A stretch of 64,000 bases of DNA from Methylotenera_A sp044222005 (GTDB taxonomy: Bacteria; Pseudomonadota; Gammaproteobacteria; Burkholderiales; Methylophilaceae), in NCBI GenBank assembly GCA_044222005.1, contig JBGANY010000002.1:1-64000 (forward strand), given 5' to 3'. The notes beneath the pieces are model-generated. The model had not been told where the DNA came from. It was given only the letters and a program-made list of their open reading frames with translations, and ran no database searches. Each line of letters begins with the position of its first letter. Within the stretch, counting starts at the first letter, position 1. The translations under genes were made by a program, and so were the position numbers. Below, piece after piece: positions 9,579-18,265 of this stretch.

Positions 9579-10186
9579 TTCGCCATACAGTTTGCACCCA
9601 TTTTTTGCACTATTGCAGCAATATTTTCATCATAAACCACCATGCCGGGCTCAATCTGGTTGGCAATCCAGCCTTGCAAATCTAGCTGCCGCGCTTTGAT
9701 GGCTTCCAGCGTGAGCAAGGCATGATTGATGCAACCCAGTTTCATCCCCACCACCAATATCAGCGGAATATCAAGCGCAGCTGCCAAATCGGCCATGCTT
9801 TGTCGGTTATTTAATGGCACCAAAAAGCCGCCTGCACCTTCTACAATCACAATATCCGCCATTTTGGCGAGTTGGTCAAAAGCCTGTTTGATGACTTCTA
9901 TTTCAATCTCAACGCCCGCTTTTTCTGCAGCAATATGCGGCGCAATGGGCGCCGTAAAACTATAGGGATTAATGAGTTCGTGCGGGGCTTTGACGTTGCT
10001 GGCTTGCGTGAGCCTGAGCACATCTTCATTCACCCATTCGCCGTCTATAAATTCGCATCCAGCCGCAACGGGTTTCATGCCGACTACTTTGTGGCCTTGC
10101 GCGACATAATCATGGATGAGTTTGCAGGCGGCGTAGGTTTTGCCTATCCCGGTATCGGTACCGGTGATAAAAAACGCTTTTTTCAT
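9560..10186 (-). CDS. bioD: Dethiobiotin synthetase
   Basis: ATP-dependent carboxylase that closes the ureido ring of 7,8-diaminopelargonate to give dethiobiotin. The 208-aa product has the P-loop FITGTDTGIGKT at residues 6-17, the metal/phosphate-binding segment VEGAGGFLVP and GMKLGCINHALLT. It is slightly shorter at the C-terminus than the E. coli enzyme (225 aa), within family range. It is the last gene of the minus-strand biotin operon and overlaps bioC by 4 bp. Confidence 0.96.
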   Translation of the reverse strand: MKKAFFITGTDTGIGKTYAACKLIHDYVAQGHKVVGMKPVAAGCEFIDGEWVNEDVLRLTQASNVKAPHELINPYSFTAPIAPHIAAEKAGVEIEIEVIKQAFDQLAKMADIVIVEGAGGFLVPLNNRQSMADLAAALDIPLILVVGMKLGCINHALLTLEAIKARQLDLQGWIANQIEPGMVVYDENIAAIVQKMGANCMANYPYSL

Positions 10187-11070
10187 TTACGTTTTGTAAA
10201 AACAATTGGCGCAAAATCCTGCCCTACAGGCCGCATGGATACTGGCTTGCTTTCTTTTGTCCAGGCATGTCCATAAATCACTTCAAATGTCGCGGGCAGT
10301 TTGCCATGGGTACGGAACTTTTCGTAATGATCCGACAGGTTCTGCAAAAAGCTTCTACCCTGCAAGCCGCGCGCCCGGCCATTTGTCGCGTTATGCGCGC
10401 CAATGGCTTTCAGGTCCTTCATCACGCCTTTCACATCGTCATAAGTCAGCGTGTAGCGCTCCACATCCAGCACCGGCGAGCTAAAACCAGCACGAGTCAG
10501 CGCATCGCCAATGTCGTGCATATCGATAAAGCGGCTCACATGCGTGTGGCCATTGCCAGACGCCGCACGCAGCTCTTTCAGGGTATCCGGCCCAAACGTG
10601 CTGAACATCAACAGGCCATTGGGTTGCAGCACGCGCGCCATCTCAGCAAATGTGCCATCCAGATCATTGCACCATTGCAAAGCGAGATTTGACCAAACCA
10701 GACCTATGCTGCTGCTGGCAAGGGGCAGATGTTCAATATCCGCGCAGATGAGGTTTTTGGCGCCGAATATTTTTCTTAGAATCGGCTGCTGCGCACTGGT
10801 TTTTTGCAGCATGCCAAACGCAATATCCAGCGAATAAACCTCTGCACTCCTGAATTTCTTTTGCAAGCCAAAGCTGCCGTGCCCAGTGCCGCAACCCGCA
10901 TCCAGTATGGCCTGTGGGGCGATTTTTACCAAGTCCAGACGGCTCAGCATTTCTTCGCGCACCTGTTTTTGCAGCACTGCGGCGGCGTCATAGCTACCGG
11001 CAGCACGGTCAAACGAGGCGCGCACGCGGGCTTTGTCTATGAAATACTCATCCCGCATATTGGGCATCAT
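10183..11070 (-). CDS. bioC: Malonyl-ACP O-methyltransferase BioC
   Basis: SAM-dependent enzyme that methylates malonyl-ACP so the fatty-acid machinery can build the pimeloyl chain of biotin. The 295-aa product has the N-terminal FDRAAGSYDAAA segment diagnostic of BioC and the SAM-binding motif ILDAGCGTGHGS. It is about 45 residues longer than E. coli BioC, as is usual in betaproteobacteria. The start is either 11070 or the ATG at 11058 (MRDEYF); the first gives the 4-bp overlap with bioH seen at the other junctions of this operon. Confidence 0.93.
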   Translation of the reverse strand: MMPNMRDEYFIDKARVRASFDRAAGSYDAAAVLQKQVREEMLSRLDLVKIAPQAILDAGCGTGHGSFGLQKKFRSAEVYSLDIAFGMLQKTSAQQPILRKIFGAKNLICADIEHLPLASSSIGLVWSNLALQWCNDLDGTFAEMARVLQPNGLLMFSTFGPDTLKELRAASGNGHTHVSRFIDMHDIGDALTRAGFSSPVLDVERYTLTYDDVKGVMKDLKAIGAHNATNGRARGLQGRSFLQNLSDHYEKFRTHGKLPATFEVIYGHAWTKESKPVSMRPVGQDFAPIVFTKRK

Positions 11071-11840
11071 AACTGGGCAGGTTCTAAGAACTGGTCTAGC
11101 GCTTCAATAAACTGCTCGCCATGCGACAAAAACGGCGCATGCGCACTGCCTGACATCACGCGCAGATAGCCCATCGGCAAATGCTGCATCATCCAGTGCG
11201 CCGCCTGTACTGGCGCGAGTGTGTCTCTGTCGCCATGGATAAGCAGCGTGGGTTTGCGTATATTGCTGGCCTCTTCACGCAGGTCAGACTCTAGCAGAAT
11301 GTGCAAAGCGCGCAGCAAAGTAGTTTGCGTGGGCGTAGGTTTGGTATCAAAACTCGCACGAAGCTGTTTAATGGTGCTGCGGGCATCGCTTGCCTTCATG
11401 CATTGCAGCGTTAGAAACTGCAGCATGGCATGCCTGTAATTCGAGTTCACGTTGTGCGCAAACGTATTGAAGTAATCGGGGTCAACCCCTGCCTCCCAGC
11501 CGGGACGGCTGACAAAACAAGGGGTAGAGCCTACCAGCACCAGGCGGCGGATACGGTCAGGCTGATTCAGCGCGATACGCTGCGCCACCAGGCCACCCAG
11601 CGACCAGCCCAGCACATCTGAAACACCGGGAATCACCTGTGCGACTTCTTCCGCCAGCGCGTGCAAGTGGTAGGGTTCGATTGGCCGGCTACTGCCCATG
11701 CCCGGCAAATCTACCAGATAAAGCATGTATTGTCTGGAAAGCCGTTTGACCAAAGGCTGCCAGACGCCGCTGTGCATACCCCAGCCATGAATCATGACCA
11801 GCGGCTTGCCCTGACCGATGATCTCTACATGCGCGCTCAT
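11067..11840 (-). CDS. bioH: Pimeloyl-ACP methyl ester carboxylesterase BioH
   Basis: Alpha/beta hydrolase that removes the methyl ester from pimeloyl-ACP methyl ester and so ends the BioC-dependent elongation. The 257-aa product shows the oxyanion-hole segment VMIHGWGMHSGVW near the N-terminus, the nucleophile elbow LGWSLGGLVA (catalytic Ser) and a late LLIHGDRDTL containing the acid; the catalytic His is in GSAHAPFLSH. It lies between bioF and bioC with 4-bp overlaps on both sides, which supports a single polycistron. Confidence 0.95.
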   Translation of the reverse strand: MSAHVEIIGQGKPLVMIHGWGMHSGVWQPLVKRLSRQYMLYLVDLPGMGSSRPIEPYHLHALAEEVAQVIPGVSDVLGWSLGGLVAQRIALNQPDRIRRLVLVGSTPCFVSRPGWEAGVDPDYFNTFAHNVNSNYRHAMLQFLTLQCMKASDARSTIKQLRASFDTKPTPTQTTLLRALHILLESDLREEASNIRKPTLLIHGDRDTLAPVQAAHWMMQHLPMGYLRVMSGSAHAPFLSHGEQFIEALDQFLEPAQL

Positions 11841-13000
11841 ATTTTCAACACCTTTTCTGCCTCGTTTATCGCATGGGCAAGTTTAATGACATCTTGTTCA
11901 CTGTGCGCTGCCGAGAGCGAAATGCGCAGCCGCGCCGTATTCACCGGCACGGTCGGCGGGCGTATCGCGGGCACCAGAATACCCTGTTTTTGCAAGTACT
12001 CACTTAGCGCCAAGGCCGCCTGATTACTGCCAACCACTAAAGGTTGCACCGCTGTTTCAGAAGGCATTAACTGCCATTTTTTTAGCTTTAAATTACCTTT
12101 TAAAGTTTGAATCAAATGCCGTAAATGTTCACGCAAATCATCGCCCTGCTCTATCAAACTCACCGATGCAGCAAGCGTTGCAGAAAGCGCTGGCGGCGCC
12201 GGTGTGCTGTAAACATAGCTGCGCGCTTTTTGAATCAAATAATCAATCACCACTTGTTCGCCCGCAACAAACGCACCCGCCACACCCGCCGCCTTGCCTA
12301 AAGTAGCCATCATGATAATTCGTGGTGATTTAACCTTAAAATGACTTAATGACCCTTTGCCATGTTCGCCGAGCACGCCAAAGCCATGTGCGTCATCAAT
12401 ATACAAATAGGCGTCATACTGCTCGCAAAGGCGCAAATAATCAGGGATAGGTGCAATGTCGCCATCCATGCTGAATACCGCATCCACAGCGATAAGTTTA
12501 TGTTTTGCCTTGCTTACCTTCAGTAACTTTTCCAGCGCAGCCACATCGTTGTGTGCAAAACGCTGAAATTCCGCACGGCTTAGAATCGCACCGTCATTCA
12601 AACAGGCGTGATTGAGCTTATCGCAAAACACCGCGTCGTCACGCCCCATCAGCGCGCTGACCACGCCAATATTCGCCATGTAGCCTGTTGAAAATACCAA
12701 TGCTGCAGGCATGCCTACAAATTTGGCCAGCTTTTTTTCCAGTTCATCGTGGTAGCGATGATGGCCGGTAATCAGGTTGGACGCGCCGCTGCCTACGCCG
12801 GAATCCCCTGCCGCCTGCTGCATAGTGGCGATGAGTTTTGGGTGATTGGCCAAGCCCAGATAATCGTTGCTGCAGAATGACAGATACTGCTTGTCATTGG
12901 CGACGATATGCTCGGCCTGCGGAGAATCCAGTAGCCTGCGCTGGCGCAGTAAGCCATCAACTTTGCGTTGGTCTAATTCTTTTTGTAATGCCGTTAGCAT
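11837..13000 (-). CDS. bioF: 8-amino-7-oxononanoate synthase
   Basis: PLP enzyme that condenses pimeloyl-ACP with L-alanine. The 387-aa product has the alpha-oxoamine synthase features: FCSNDYLGLA and SGASNLITGHH in the N-terminal third, YIDDAHGFGVLG with the PLP-ring Asp, and the Schiff-base lysine in TLGKAAGVAGAFVAG. The start is the ATG at 13000, 2 bp after the bioB stop. The length matches E. coli BioF (384 aa). Confidence 0.96.
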   Translation of the reverse strand: MLTALQKELDQRKVDGLLRQRRLLDSPQAEHIVANDKQYLSFCSNDYLGLANHPKLIATMQQAAGDSGVGSGASNLITGHHRYHDELEKKLAKFVGMPAALVFSTGYMANIGVVSALMGRDDAVFCDKLNHACLNDGAILSRAEFQRFAHNDVAALEKLLKVSKAKHKLIAVDAVFSMDGDIAPIPDYLRLCEQYDAYLYIDDAHGFGVLGEHGKGSLSHFKVKSPRIIMMATLGKAAGVAGAFVAGEQVVIDYLIQKARSYVYSTPAPPALSATLAASVSLIEQGDDLREHLRHLIQTLKGNLKLKKWQLMPSETAVQPLVVGSNQAALALSEYLQKQGILVPAIRPPTVPVNTARLRISLSAAHSEQDVIKLAHAINEAEKVLKI

Positions 13001-13002
13001 AT

Positions 13003-14034
13003 TTAGATTGGGTGAATACCTAATTTGGCAAACAGCGCTTTATCTGTTTCCGCTTCCGGGTTGCCGGTTGTCAGCAATTTTTCGCCATAGAAAATGCTAT
13101 TGGCGCCGGCAATAAAGCACAGCGCCTGAACACCTTCATGCATGCTCTGGCGGCCGGCAGAAAGGCGCACAAAACTCTTTGGCATGGTAATACGTGCCGC
13201 CGCAATGGTGCGCACAAATTCAAACGGGTCCAGCTCCTCTGTGCCGTGCAAAGGTGTGCCTTCAACCTGCGTGAGCAGGTTAATCGGCACACTTTCGGGC
13301 GGGCGCTCCATATTCGCCAGCTGCGCCAGCAAGCCCGCGCGCTGATTGCGCGATTCACCCATGCCGATAATGCCGCCGCAGCACACATTAATATCCGCCT
13401 CGCGCACGCTATCCAGCGTTTCCAGCCGGTCCTGGTAAGTGCGCGTGGTAATCACATCACCATAAAACTCCGGCGCGGTATCCAGGTTGTGGTTGTAATA
13501 ATCCAGCCCGGCTTCTTTTAATTGCGCAGCCTGCCCGTCTTTCAGCATACCCAGCGTTGCACAGGTTTCCAGCCCCATCGCCTTCACTTCGGCGATCATT
13601 TTGAGCACGGGCTCCAAATCTTTCTGCTTAGGACTGCGCCAGGCGGCACCCATGCAGAAGCGGCTGGCGCCATTGTCTTTGGCTTCACGCGCAGCGGCGA
13701 GCACATCATCCAGCTGCATCAGCGGCTCATTTTCCACATCGGTATGGTAGCGCGCTGCTTGTGGGCAGTAGCCGCAATCCTCGCTGCAACCGCCTGTTTT
13801 TATTGATAAAAGTGTACTTACTTGCACCGCATTCGGGTCGAAATTCTCGCGATGCACGGTTTGCGCGCGATGCATCATATCGCTGAATGGCATCTCAAAC
13901 AATGCGACGATCTCATCCACGCTCCAGCGGTTCGCGGATTTTGTTTCACTGTTACAGGCTTTGAACGCATCCTTATTGAGTGAATCCAGGTTTATAATGG
14001 ATTCGTGCGCAGGTTTTTGATTGGTTTCGAGCAT
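13003..14034 (-). CDS. bioB: Biotin synthase
   Basis: Radical-SAM enzyme that inserts sulfur into dethiobiotin. The 343-aa product has the CxxxCxxC iron-sulfur motif in GGCSEDCGYCPQAA, the NHNLDT segment and the RxxAGR segment (VRLSAGRQSM) typical of BioB. It is the first gene of bioB-F-H-C-D. bioA, which makes diaminopelargonate, is not in the window and must lie elsewhere. A promoter reading in this direction overlaps the start of the divergent comF. I saw no convincing BirA operator upstream. Confidence 0.97.
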   Translation of the reverse strand: MLETNQKPAHESIINLDSLNKDAFKACNSETKSANRWSVDEIVALFEMPFSDMMHRAQTVHRENFDPNAVQVSTLLSIKTGGCSEDCGYCPQAARYHTDVENEPLMQLDDVLAAAREAKDNGASRFCMGAAWRSPKQKDLEPVLKMIAEVKAMGLETCATLGMLKDGQAAQLKEAGLDYYNHNLDTAPEFYGDVITTRTYQDRLETLDSVREADINVCCGGIIGMGESRNQRAGLLAQLANMERPPESVPINLLTQVEGTPLHGTEELDPFEFVRTIAAARITMPKSFVRLSAGRQSMHEGVQALCFIAGANSIFYGEKLLTTGNPEAETDKALFAKLGIHPI

Positions 14035-14069
14035 GACGCACCCTTTGTATGTGGCTGTTTATTTAGCAA

Positions 14070-14099
14070 ATTATAAGCTGTAAAGGCAATATGAGGCAA
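14070..14099 (-). promoter_or_regulatory. Biotin operon promoter
   Basis: On the minus strand TTGCCT (14094-14099) and TATAAT (14070-14075) are separated by 18 bp, 35 bp upstream of bioB. The -35 box overlaps the start codon region of the divergent comF, so expression of the two may interfere. No BirA-type inverted repeat is evident. Confidence 0.5.
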
Positions 14100-14816
14100 A
14101 CTATAAACAACTGGTTAAAAAATAATCAACTGTTAAATATTGACATTTTTACCCGCACTTTGCTAAAGCAAAACTGCCTTTTATGTGCATCGCCAGGAGC
14201 CAATCAAATAGGACTTTGCGGGGCATGCCTTGCAGACCTGCCGCGACACCCCGCAACCAGCTGTCCGCAATGCGGCCTAGCTTCGGATGGTAACGTATGC
14301 GGCAGCTGCATCAGCTCGCCGCCCGATTTTGACGTGACTACTGCCGTGTTTCTGTATAGCTTCCCCGTTGACACGATGATGCAGCGCTACAAATACGGAA
14401 GTATGCTGAATATCAGCCAGACTTTCGGGCAATTGCTGAGCGAAAAAGCTGCGCTGGTAAACGTTGATTTAATCATCCCCATGCCGATGCACCCTGCGCG
14501 ACTAAAAGAACGTGGCTTTAACCAGGCGCTTGAGATTGCAAAAGTTTTAGCCAAGAATCATGCTGATAAGCTGGACTACAAAACAGCAATTAGACAAAAA
14601 CTCACTCCGCCGCAAGCCAGCTTGCCATTGAAGGAGCGCGTTAAAAACATCAAAGGTGCATTTAAGGTAAATGGGGATTTAAGCGGCAAGCGCATCGCCC
14701 TTGTCGATGACGTGATGACCACCGGCGCCAGCCTGAACGAGCTTGCAAAAACCTTGAAAAAAACCGGCGCTGCGCATGTAGAATGCTGGGTGATTGCACG
14801 TACCTTGCCGCATTAA
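14091..14816 (+). CDS. comF: ComF-family phosphoribosyltransferase
   Basis: ComF/GntX-like protein of 241 aa; homologues are needed for DNA uptake in naturally competent bacteria, but the reaction is not known. It has an N-terminal zinc-ribbon-like set of cysteines (CLLC, CGAC, CPQC, CGSC) within the first 85 residues and a C-terminal type I PRTase domain with the PRPP-binding loop LVDDVMTTGASL. It is divergent from bioB, the usual position of comF in many proteobacteria, and is followed at 15 bp by trmL. Confidence 0.9.
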   Translation: MRQTINNWLKNNQLLNIDIFTRTLLKQNCLLCASPGANQIGLCGACLADLPRHPATSCPQCGLASDGNVCGSCISSPPDFDVTTAVFLYSFPVDTMMQRYKYGSMLNISQTFGQLLSEKAALVNVDLIIPMPMHPARLKERGFNQALEIAKVLAKNHADKLDYKTAIRQKLTPPQASLPLKERVKNIKGAFKVNGDLSGKRIALVDDVMTTGASLNELAKTLKKTGAAHVECWVIARTLPH

Positions 14817-14831
14817 ATTAAGATTCTAATT

Positions 14832-15296
14832 ATGTTTTCTATTGTACTTTTTGAGCCTGAAATCCCGCCCAACACGGGCAATATCATCCGCCTGTGCGCC
14901 AACACTGGCGCTGTTTTACATTTAATTGAGCCGCTAGGTTTCAAGCTGGAAGACAAACAATTGAAACGCGCAGGTCTGGATTATCACGAATATGCCAACT
15001 TAACTTTGCACCAAAACTGGGATGCGTTTAAACAAGCCATGCAAGGCAAGCGCATGTTTGCAATCACCACCAAAGGCAGCCAGAACTATGCGAACGTGGA
15101 ATTTAAAGCAGGCGATGTGTTTGTGTTTGGGCCGGAAACGCGCGGTCTGCCTGAAGAAATCCGCAATGAATTTACGCCGGAGTTTAGGTTGCGGTTGCCG
15201 ATGCTGCCTGAAAGCAGAAGTTTGAATCTATCGAACAGTGCCGCAGTGTTGCTGTATGAAGCCTGGCGGCAAGCAGGGTTTGAAGGCGGCAGCTAA
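14832..15296 (+). CDS. trmL: tRNA (cytidine/uridine-34-2'-O)-methyltransferase TrmL
   Basis: SPOUT-class methyltransferase that 2'-O-methylates the wobble nucleotide of tRNA-Leu isoacceptors. The 154-aa product has the family's motif 1 (PPNTGNIIRLCANTG), motif 2 (FGPETRGLP) and the C-terminal knot segment LNLSNSAAVLLYEAWRQ. Its length equals that of E. coli TrmL (157 aa). The neighbouring leuS that makes Leu-tRNA is the damaged one described above, but the two are not linked in an operon. Its end faces gpsA with 3 bp between the stops. Confidence 0.94.
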   Translation: MFSIVLFEPEIPPNTGNIIRLCANTGAVLHLIEPLGFKLEDKQLKRAGLDYHEYANLTLHQNWDAFKQAMQGKRMFAITTKGSQNYANVEFKAGDVFVFGPETRGLPEEIRNEFTPEFRLRLPMLPESRSLNLSNSAAVLLYEAWRQAGFEGGS

Positions 15297-15299
15297 ACC

Positions 15300-16292
15300 C
15301 TAGAGTAACTCGGATTTTTGTTCTCGCCCAAGCAAATCCATAACGGCCTGTTTGGCCGATTTGCCATGCGTCAGCGCCAGATTGACCTCGCGAGTAATGG
15401 GCATTTCCACACCGATGTTTTCTGCCCGCCGCATGACTTCGCGCGCAGTATTCACGCCTTCTGCCACATGGCCCAGACCCTGCAGAATATCCGCCAAGTC
15501 TTTGCCGCTGGCAAGCTGCAAACCGACCTCCCTATTTCTTGAGTATTGCCCAGTGCAGGTCAAAATCAAATCGCCCACGCCTGCCAACCCCATAAAAGTC
15601 TCTGTTTTCGCGCCAAGTGCCACGCCGAAACGAGTAATTTCGGCCAGCCCGCGCGTGATCATGGCGGCACGCGCGTTGTTGCCAAACCCCATGCCGTCGC
15701 TAATGCCAGCGGCGATCGCCATCACGTTTTTAACCGCGCCGCCGACCGAAACGCCAATCACATCGGTGCTGTTATACACGCGCAGATTGTTACCGTGGAT
15801 TAAATTGGCCGCTTCCAAGGCAAAATCGGCATCATTGGCCGCCAGCGTCACCGCTGTAGGCAAGCCGCGCACCAACTCGGCTGCAAAGCTGGGACCAGAA
15901 AGCGCCCCCCAGTGCTGATTGTTGCCAAGCTCTTCCAGCGCAACTTCATGCGGCAGCTTGGCCGATTGCGGCTCTAAGCCTTTATGCGCCCAGATAACAG
16001 GTTGCGTAGAATCTAATTTTTTAAGCGCTTTTAGAATATCGCGGAAACCCGCAGTCGGCACCACTGATAGAATTAGGTCGGCATCCTGAATCGCCAGACC
16101 CAGATTATCTTCAACCTGCAAGCTATCGTTAAAGCGAAAATCGCCCAGATAAAGCGGATTAGCGCGCGCTTTGCGCATGCCGGAAACGTGGCCGCTATTA
16201 CGCGCCCACAGTGAAACCTCATGCTGCACGCTAATCTGCATGGCAAGCGCCGTGCCCCAGGCGCCTGCGCCCAAAACGGCCACTTTAGCCAT
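15300..16292 (-). CDS. gpsA: NAD(P)-dependent glycerol-3-phosphate dehydrogenase
   Basis: Reduces dihydroxyacetone phosphate to sn-glycerol-3-phosphate, the backbone of phospholipids. The 330-aa product has the N-terminal Rossmann motif VLGAGAWGTALA, the catalytic Lys in GGAVKNVMAIAAG and the LTCTGQYSRNREVG segment. It ends the yibN-grxC-secB-gpsA run known from E. coli; in this genome an SH3-domain gene is inserted between secB and gpsA. Confidence 0.97.
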   Translation of the reverse strand: MAKVAVLGAGAWGTALAMQISVQHEVSLWARNSGHVSGMRKARANPLYLGDFRFNDSLQVEDNLGLAIQDADLILSVVPTAGFRDILKALKKLDSTQPVIWAHKGLEPQSAKLPHEVALEELGNNQHWGALSGPSFAAELVRGLPTAVTLAANDADFALEAANLIHGNNLRVYNSTDVIGVSVGGAVKNVMAIAAGISDGMGFGNNARAAMITRGLAEITRFGVALGAKTETFMGLAGVGDLILTCTGQYSRNREVGLQLASGKDLADILQGLGHVAEGVNTAREVMRRAENIGVEMPITREVNLALTHGKSAKQAVMDLLGREQKSELL

Positions 16293-16780
16293 CAGTTGAC
16301 GCCCCAGAGTTTGTTGGCTTGCACAAAGCCGGTAATGCCATCGCGGTGCTTAACCTTCACCCAGCCATTTTTAATGGCGAGCGTGCCCTGGTTAGGCAAA
16401 ACCAGCTCCAGCATCACGTCTTTCTCTACAGTGGCAACCAATGCCGAAGCCGCATCCTCGGCCGATTTAATATCGGCTTTTGCGGTCACCAGCACCATGC
16501 GTCTGCTACTGAGTTGCTTATTTTCTATCCAGCTCAAACTACCTAACTGGTCGCGCACTTTGGTCCAATCGCCCAGATTGACAATCACTTCAACCGGGTA
16601 ACCGCCGCTTAGAATAAACAGCTTACTCGCTTCTTTGGAAGGCGCGTCGTATAAAATTGCCTTGGGCGGCACCACCGAACGAAACTCCAACGCCTGGGCA
16701 GAAAAGGAAAACACCAGGCAACCCAGCGCGGCCAAACCCGGTGTTGATAATAATTGAAGATTAATTAGCTTTTGCTGCAT
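16292..16780 (-). CDS. Exported SH3-domain protein
   Basis: A 162-aa protein with an N-terminal signal segment ending near SAQA (about residue 30) and two SH3-like (SH3b) stretches: LYDAPSKEASKLFILSGG through WTKVRDQLG, and a second around LPNQGTLAIKNGWVKVKH. Bacterial SH3 domains in exported proteins often bind peptidoglycan, so a periplasmic wall-related role is likely but not shown. Its start overlaps the end of secB by 20 bp and its stop touches gpsA, so it is embedded in that operon. Confidence 0.8.
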   Translation of the reverse strand: MQQKLINLQLLSTPGLAALGCLVFSFSAQALEFRSVVPPKAILYDAPSKEASKLFILSGGYPVEVIVNLGDWTKVRDQLGSLSWIENKQLSSRRMVLVTAKADIKSAEDAASALVATVEKDVMLELVLPNQGTLAIKNGWVKVKHRDGITGFVQANKLWGVN

Positions 16781-17252
16781 GTTCAGCTTGCTGCTTTTGC
16801 TGCATATACAACGCTTCGAAGTTGATCGGGTTCAGCAACACCGGTGCAAAACCGGCGCGCGTTACCATGTCTGAAACTGCTTCACGTGCATACGGGAACA
16901 GGATGTTCGGACAAGTCACAGCAATAATGACTTCCAGGTTTTCTTCCGGCACATTGCGTACCGCAAAAATACCGGCTTGTGTCACCTCTACCAGAAATGC
17001 GGTTTTGTCGCCAATTTTAGCGGTCACTGTGACTTTGATCGACACCTCAAAAATGCCTTCATCCAGTTTCTGCGCACTGTTGCCCAGCTCCACGCTCACT
17101 TGGGGGGCGGTGCGCTCAGTAAAAATGTGAGGCGCGCCAGGCACTTCTATCGAGGCATCTTTTACATATAATTTTTCGATGCCAAAACCGGGTTGCGTAT
17201 CCAGATCTGCCTGTGCAGCCTCGTTTGAAGCAGCGCTATTTTCTTTTGCCAT
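16761..17252 (-). CDS. secB: Protein-export chaperone SecB
   Basis: Cytosolic tetrameric chaperone that holds preproteins unfolded and delivers them to SecA. The 163-aa product has the SecB core: FGIEKLYVKDASIEVPGAPH near the N-terminus, the VEVTQAGIFAVRN strand, and CPNILFPYARE with the conserved YARE segment. The Gln/Ala-rich C-terminal tail is usual for the family. It lies in the grxC-secB-gpsA order shared with E. coli; 129 bp separate it from grxC and could hold its own promoter. Confidence 0.97.
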   Translation of the reverse strand: MAKENSAASNEAAQADLDTQPGFGIEKLYVKDASIEVPGAPHIFTERTAPQVSVELGNSAQKLDEGIFEVSIKVTVTAKIGDKTAFLVEVTQAGIFAVRNVPEENLEVIIAVTCPNILFPYAREAVSDMVTRAGFAPVLLNPINFEALYMQQKQQAEHAAKAN

Positions 17253-17381
17253 AGATTTGTTCCTAAAACTTGTGATAGTTGTTGTGGTTAGAATGAAAAA
17301 TAAAACGACTGAAAATCAAAATAATGCAGCATTTTAGCTTTTTATTGGCTTTTATTCATCTAAATAGTTAGAGATCGCCTT

Positions 17382-17639
17382 TTATTCCGCCAGCAAAGTG
17401 TCCAGCCCGCCCGCCAGATCCAGCGCACGCAAGTCGTCAAAACCGCCAATATACTGATCGTTGATATAAATCTGCGGCACAGTGCGTCGCCCGGTTTTCT
17501 GCATCATCTCAATGCGCAACTCAGGCTGAAGGTCAACGCGGATTTTATTGATTTCCTTTACACCTTTACTAACAAGCAAACGCTCAGCATTGATGCAGTA
17601 AGGGCAAACCGCGGTGGTATACATGATAACGTTTGGCAT
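17382..17639 (-). CDS. grxC: Glutaredoxin 3
   Basis: Small thiol oxidoreductase that uses glutathione to reduce disulfides. The 85-aa product has the dithiol active site CPYC (TTAVCPYCINAE), the GSH-binding TVPQIYI segment with cis-Pro and the GGFDDLRALD motif. The length equals E. coli GrxC (83 aa). It is 12 bp downstream of the rhodanese gene, as in E. coli yibN-grxC. Confidence 0.96.
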   Translation of the reverse strand: MPNVIMYTTAVCPYCINAERLLVSKGVKEINKIRVDLQPELRIEMMQKTGRRTVPQIYINDQYIGGFDDLRALDLAGGLDTLLAE

Positions 17640-17651
17640 GTTGTTATCTCT

Positions 17652-18068
17652 TTAAGCTTTTACCAATGGCAATTTAGCTTCTACCCAGCCACCCAAACCG
17701 CCTTGCAGGTTGTGCAAGCTACTGAATTGCTGTGCCTGCAAAATCGTGCAGGCCGCTCTGGTCCGCGTGCCTGTCTGGCAATACACCAGCACCGGCTTAT
17801 CTTTAAACTTCTCGATTTCTTTGAGACGATCCGCCAGTTCGGCCACGGGAATATGCTTTGCGCCCTGAATATGGCCGCCCGTGAACTCGGCTACATCACG
17901 CACATCCAGAATCAGCGGCTTGGCACGATTCAGCAGCAGCACCGCCTCGGTTGCTGAGATACTGGGCACGCCGCCTGCGCCACGGCTTAATAATGGCCAC
18001 AGCAAAGCAATGCCTGAACCCACTGCCAAGCCAATCAATAGTGCGTTTTGTTTAACAAATTCAAACAT
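17652..18068 (-). CDS. Membrane-anchored rhodanese-like protein (YibN-like)
   Basis: A 138-aa protein with one N-terminal membrane anchor (residues about 8-28) and a C-terminal rhodanese domain: LILDVRDVAEFTGGHIQGAKHIP and the active-site loop VYCQTGTRTRA with its catalytic Cys. I start at the ATG at 18068 (MFEFVKQN); a GTG/ATG five codons upstream is possible. The position before grxC-secB-gpsA and divergent from gpmI is the same as for E. coli yibN. The sulfur-transfer substrate is not known. Confidence 0.9.
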   Translation of the reverse strand: MFEFVKQNALLIGLAVGSGIALLWPLLSRGAGGVPSISATEAVLLLNRAKPLILDVRDVAEFTGGHIQGAKHIPVAELADRLKEIEKFKDKPVLVYCQTGTRTRAACTILQAQQFSSLHNLQGGLGGWVEAKLPLVKA

Positions 18069-18265
18069 CGTAGATTCCAACACTTTTCCTTTTCAAGTAA
18101 CTAGCGCCAGATGCAATAATTTCAATGGAATTTTGACTGATTGCATGCGCTTTTATCAGCCGCCCATTATAATAGATATCCCGATAGTAATTAAAAGAAA
18201 CACAGATTAAATCCGCCATGAGTAATCGCGTGGGATATAGTCGGTGTTTACTTAAGGATTTTAAA

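Noticed and set aside
10267..10692. Long plus-strand open frame of 141 codons opposite bioC
   Set aside because: It lies entirely antisense to a well-supported bioC, has no family motifs and no ribosome site.
14035..14090. BirA operator upstream of bioB
   Set aside because: An imperfect inverted repeat around the -10 does not match the known TTGTAAACC-type half-sites.
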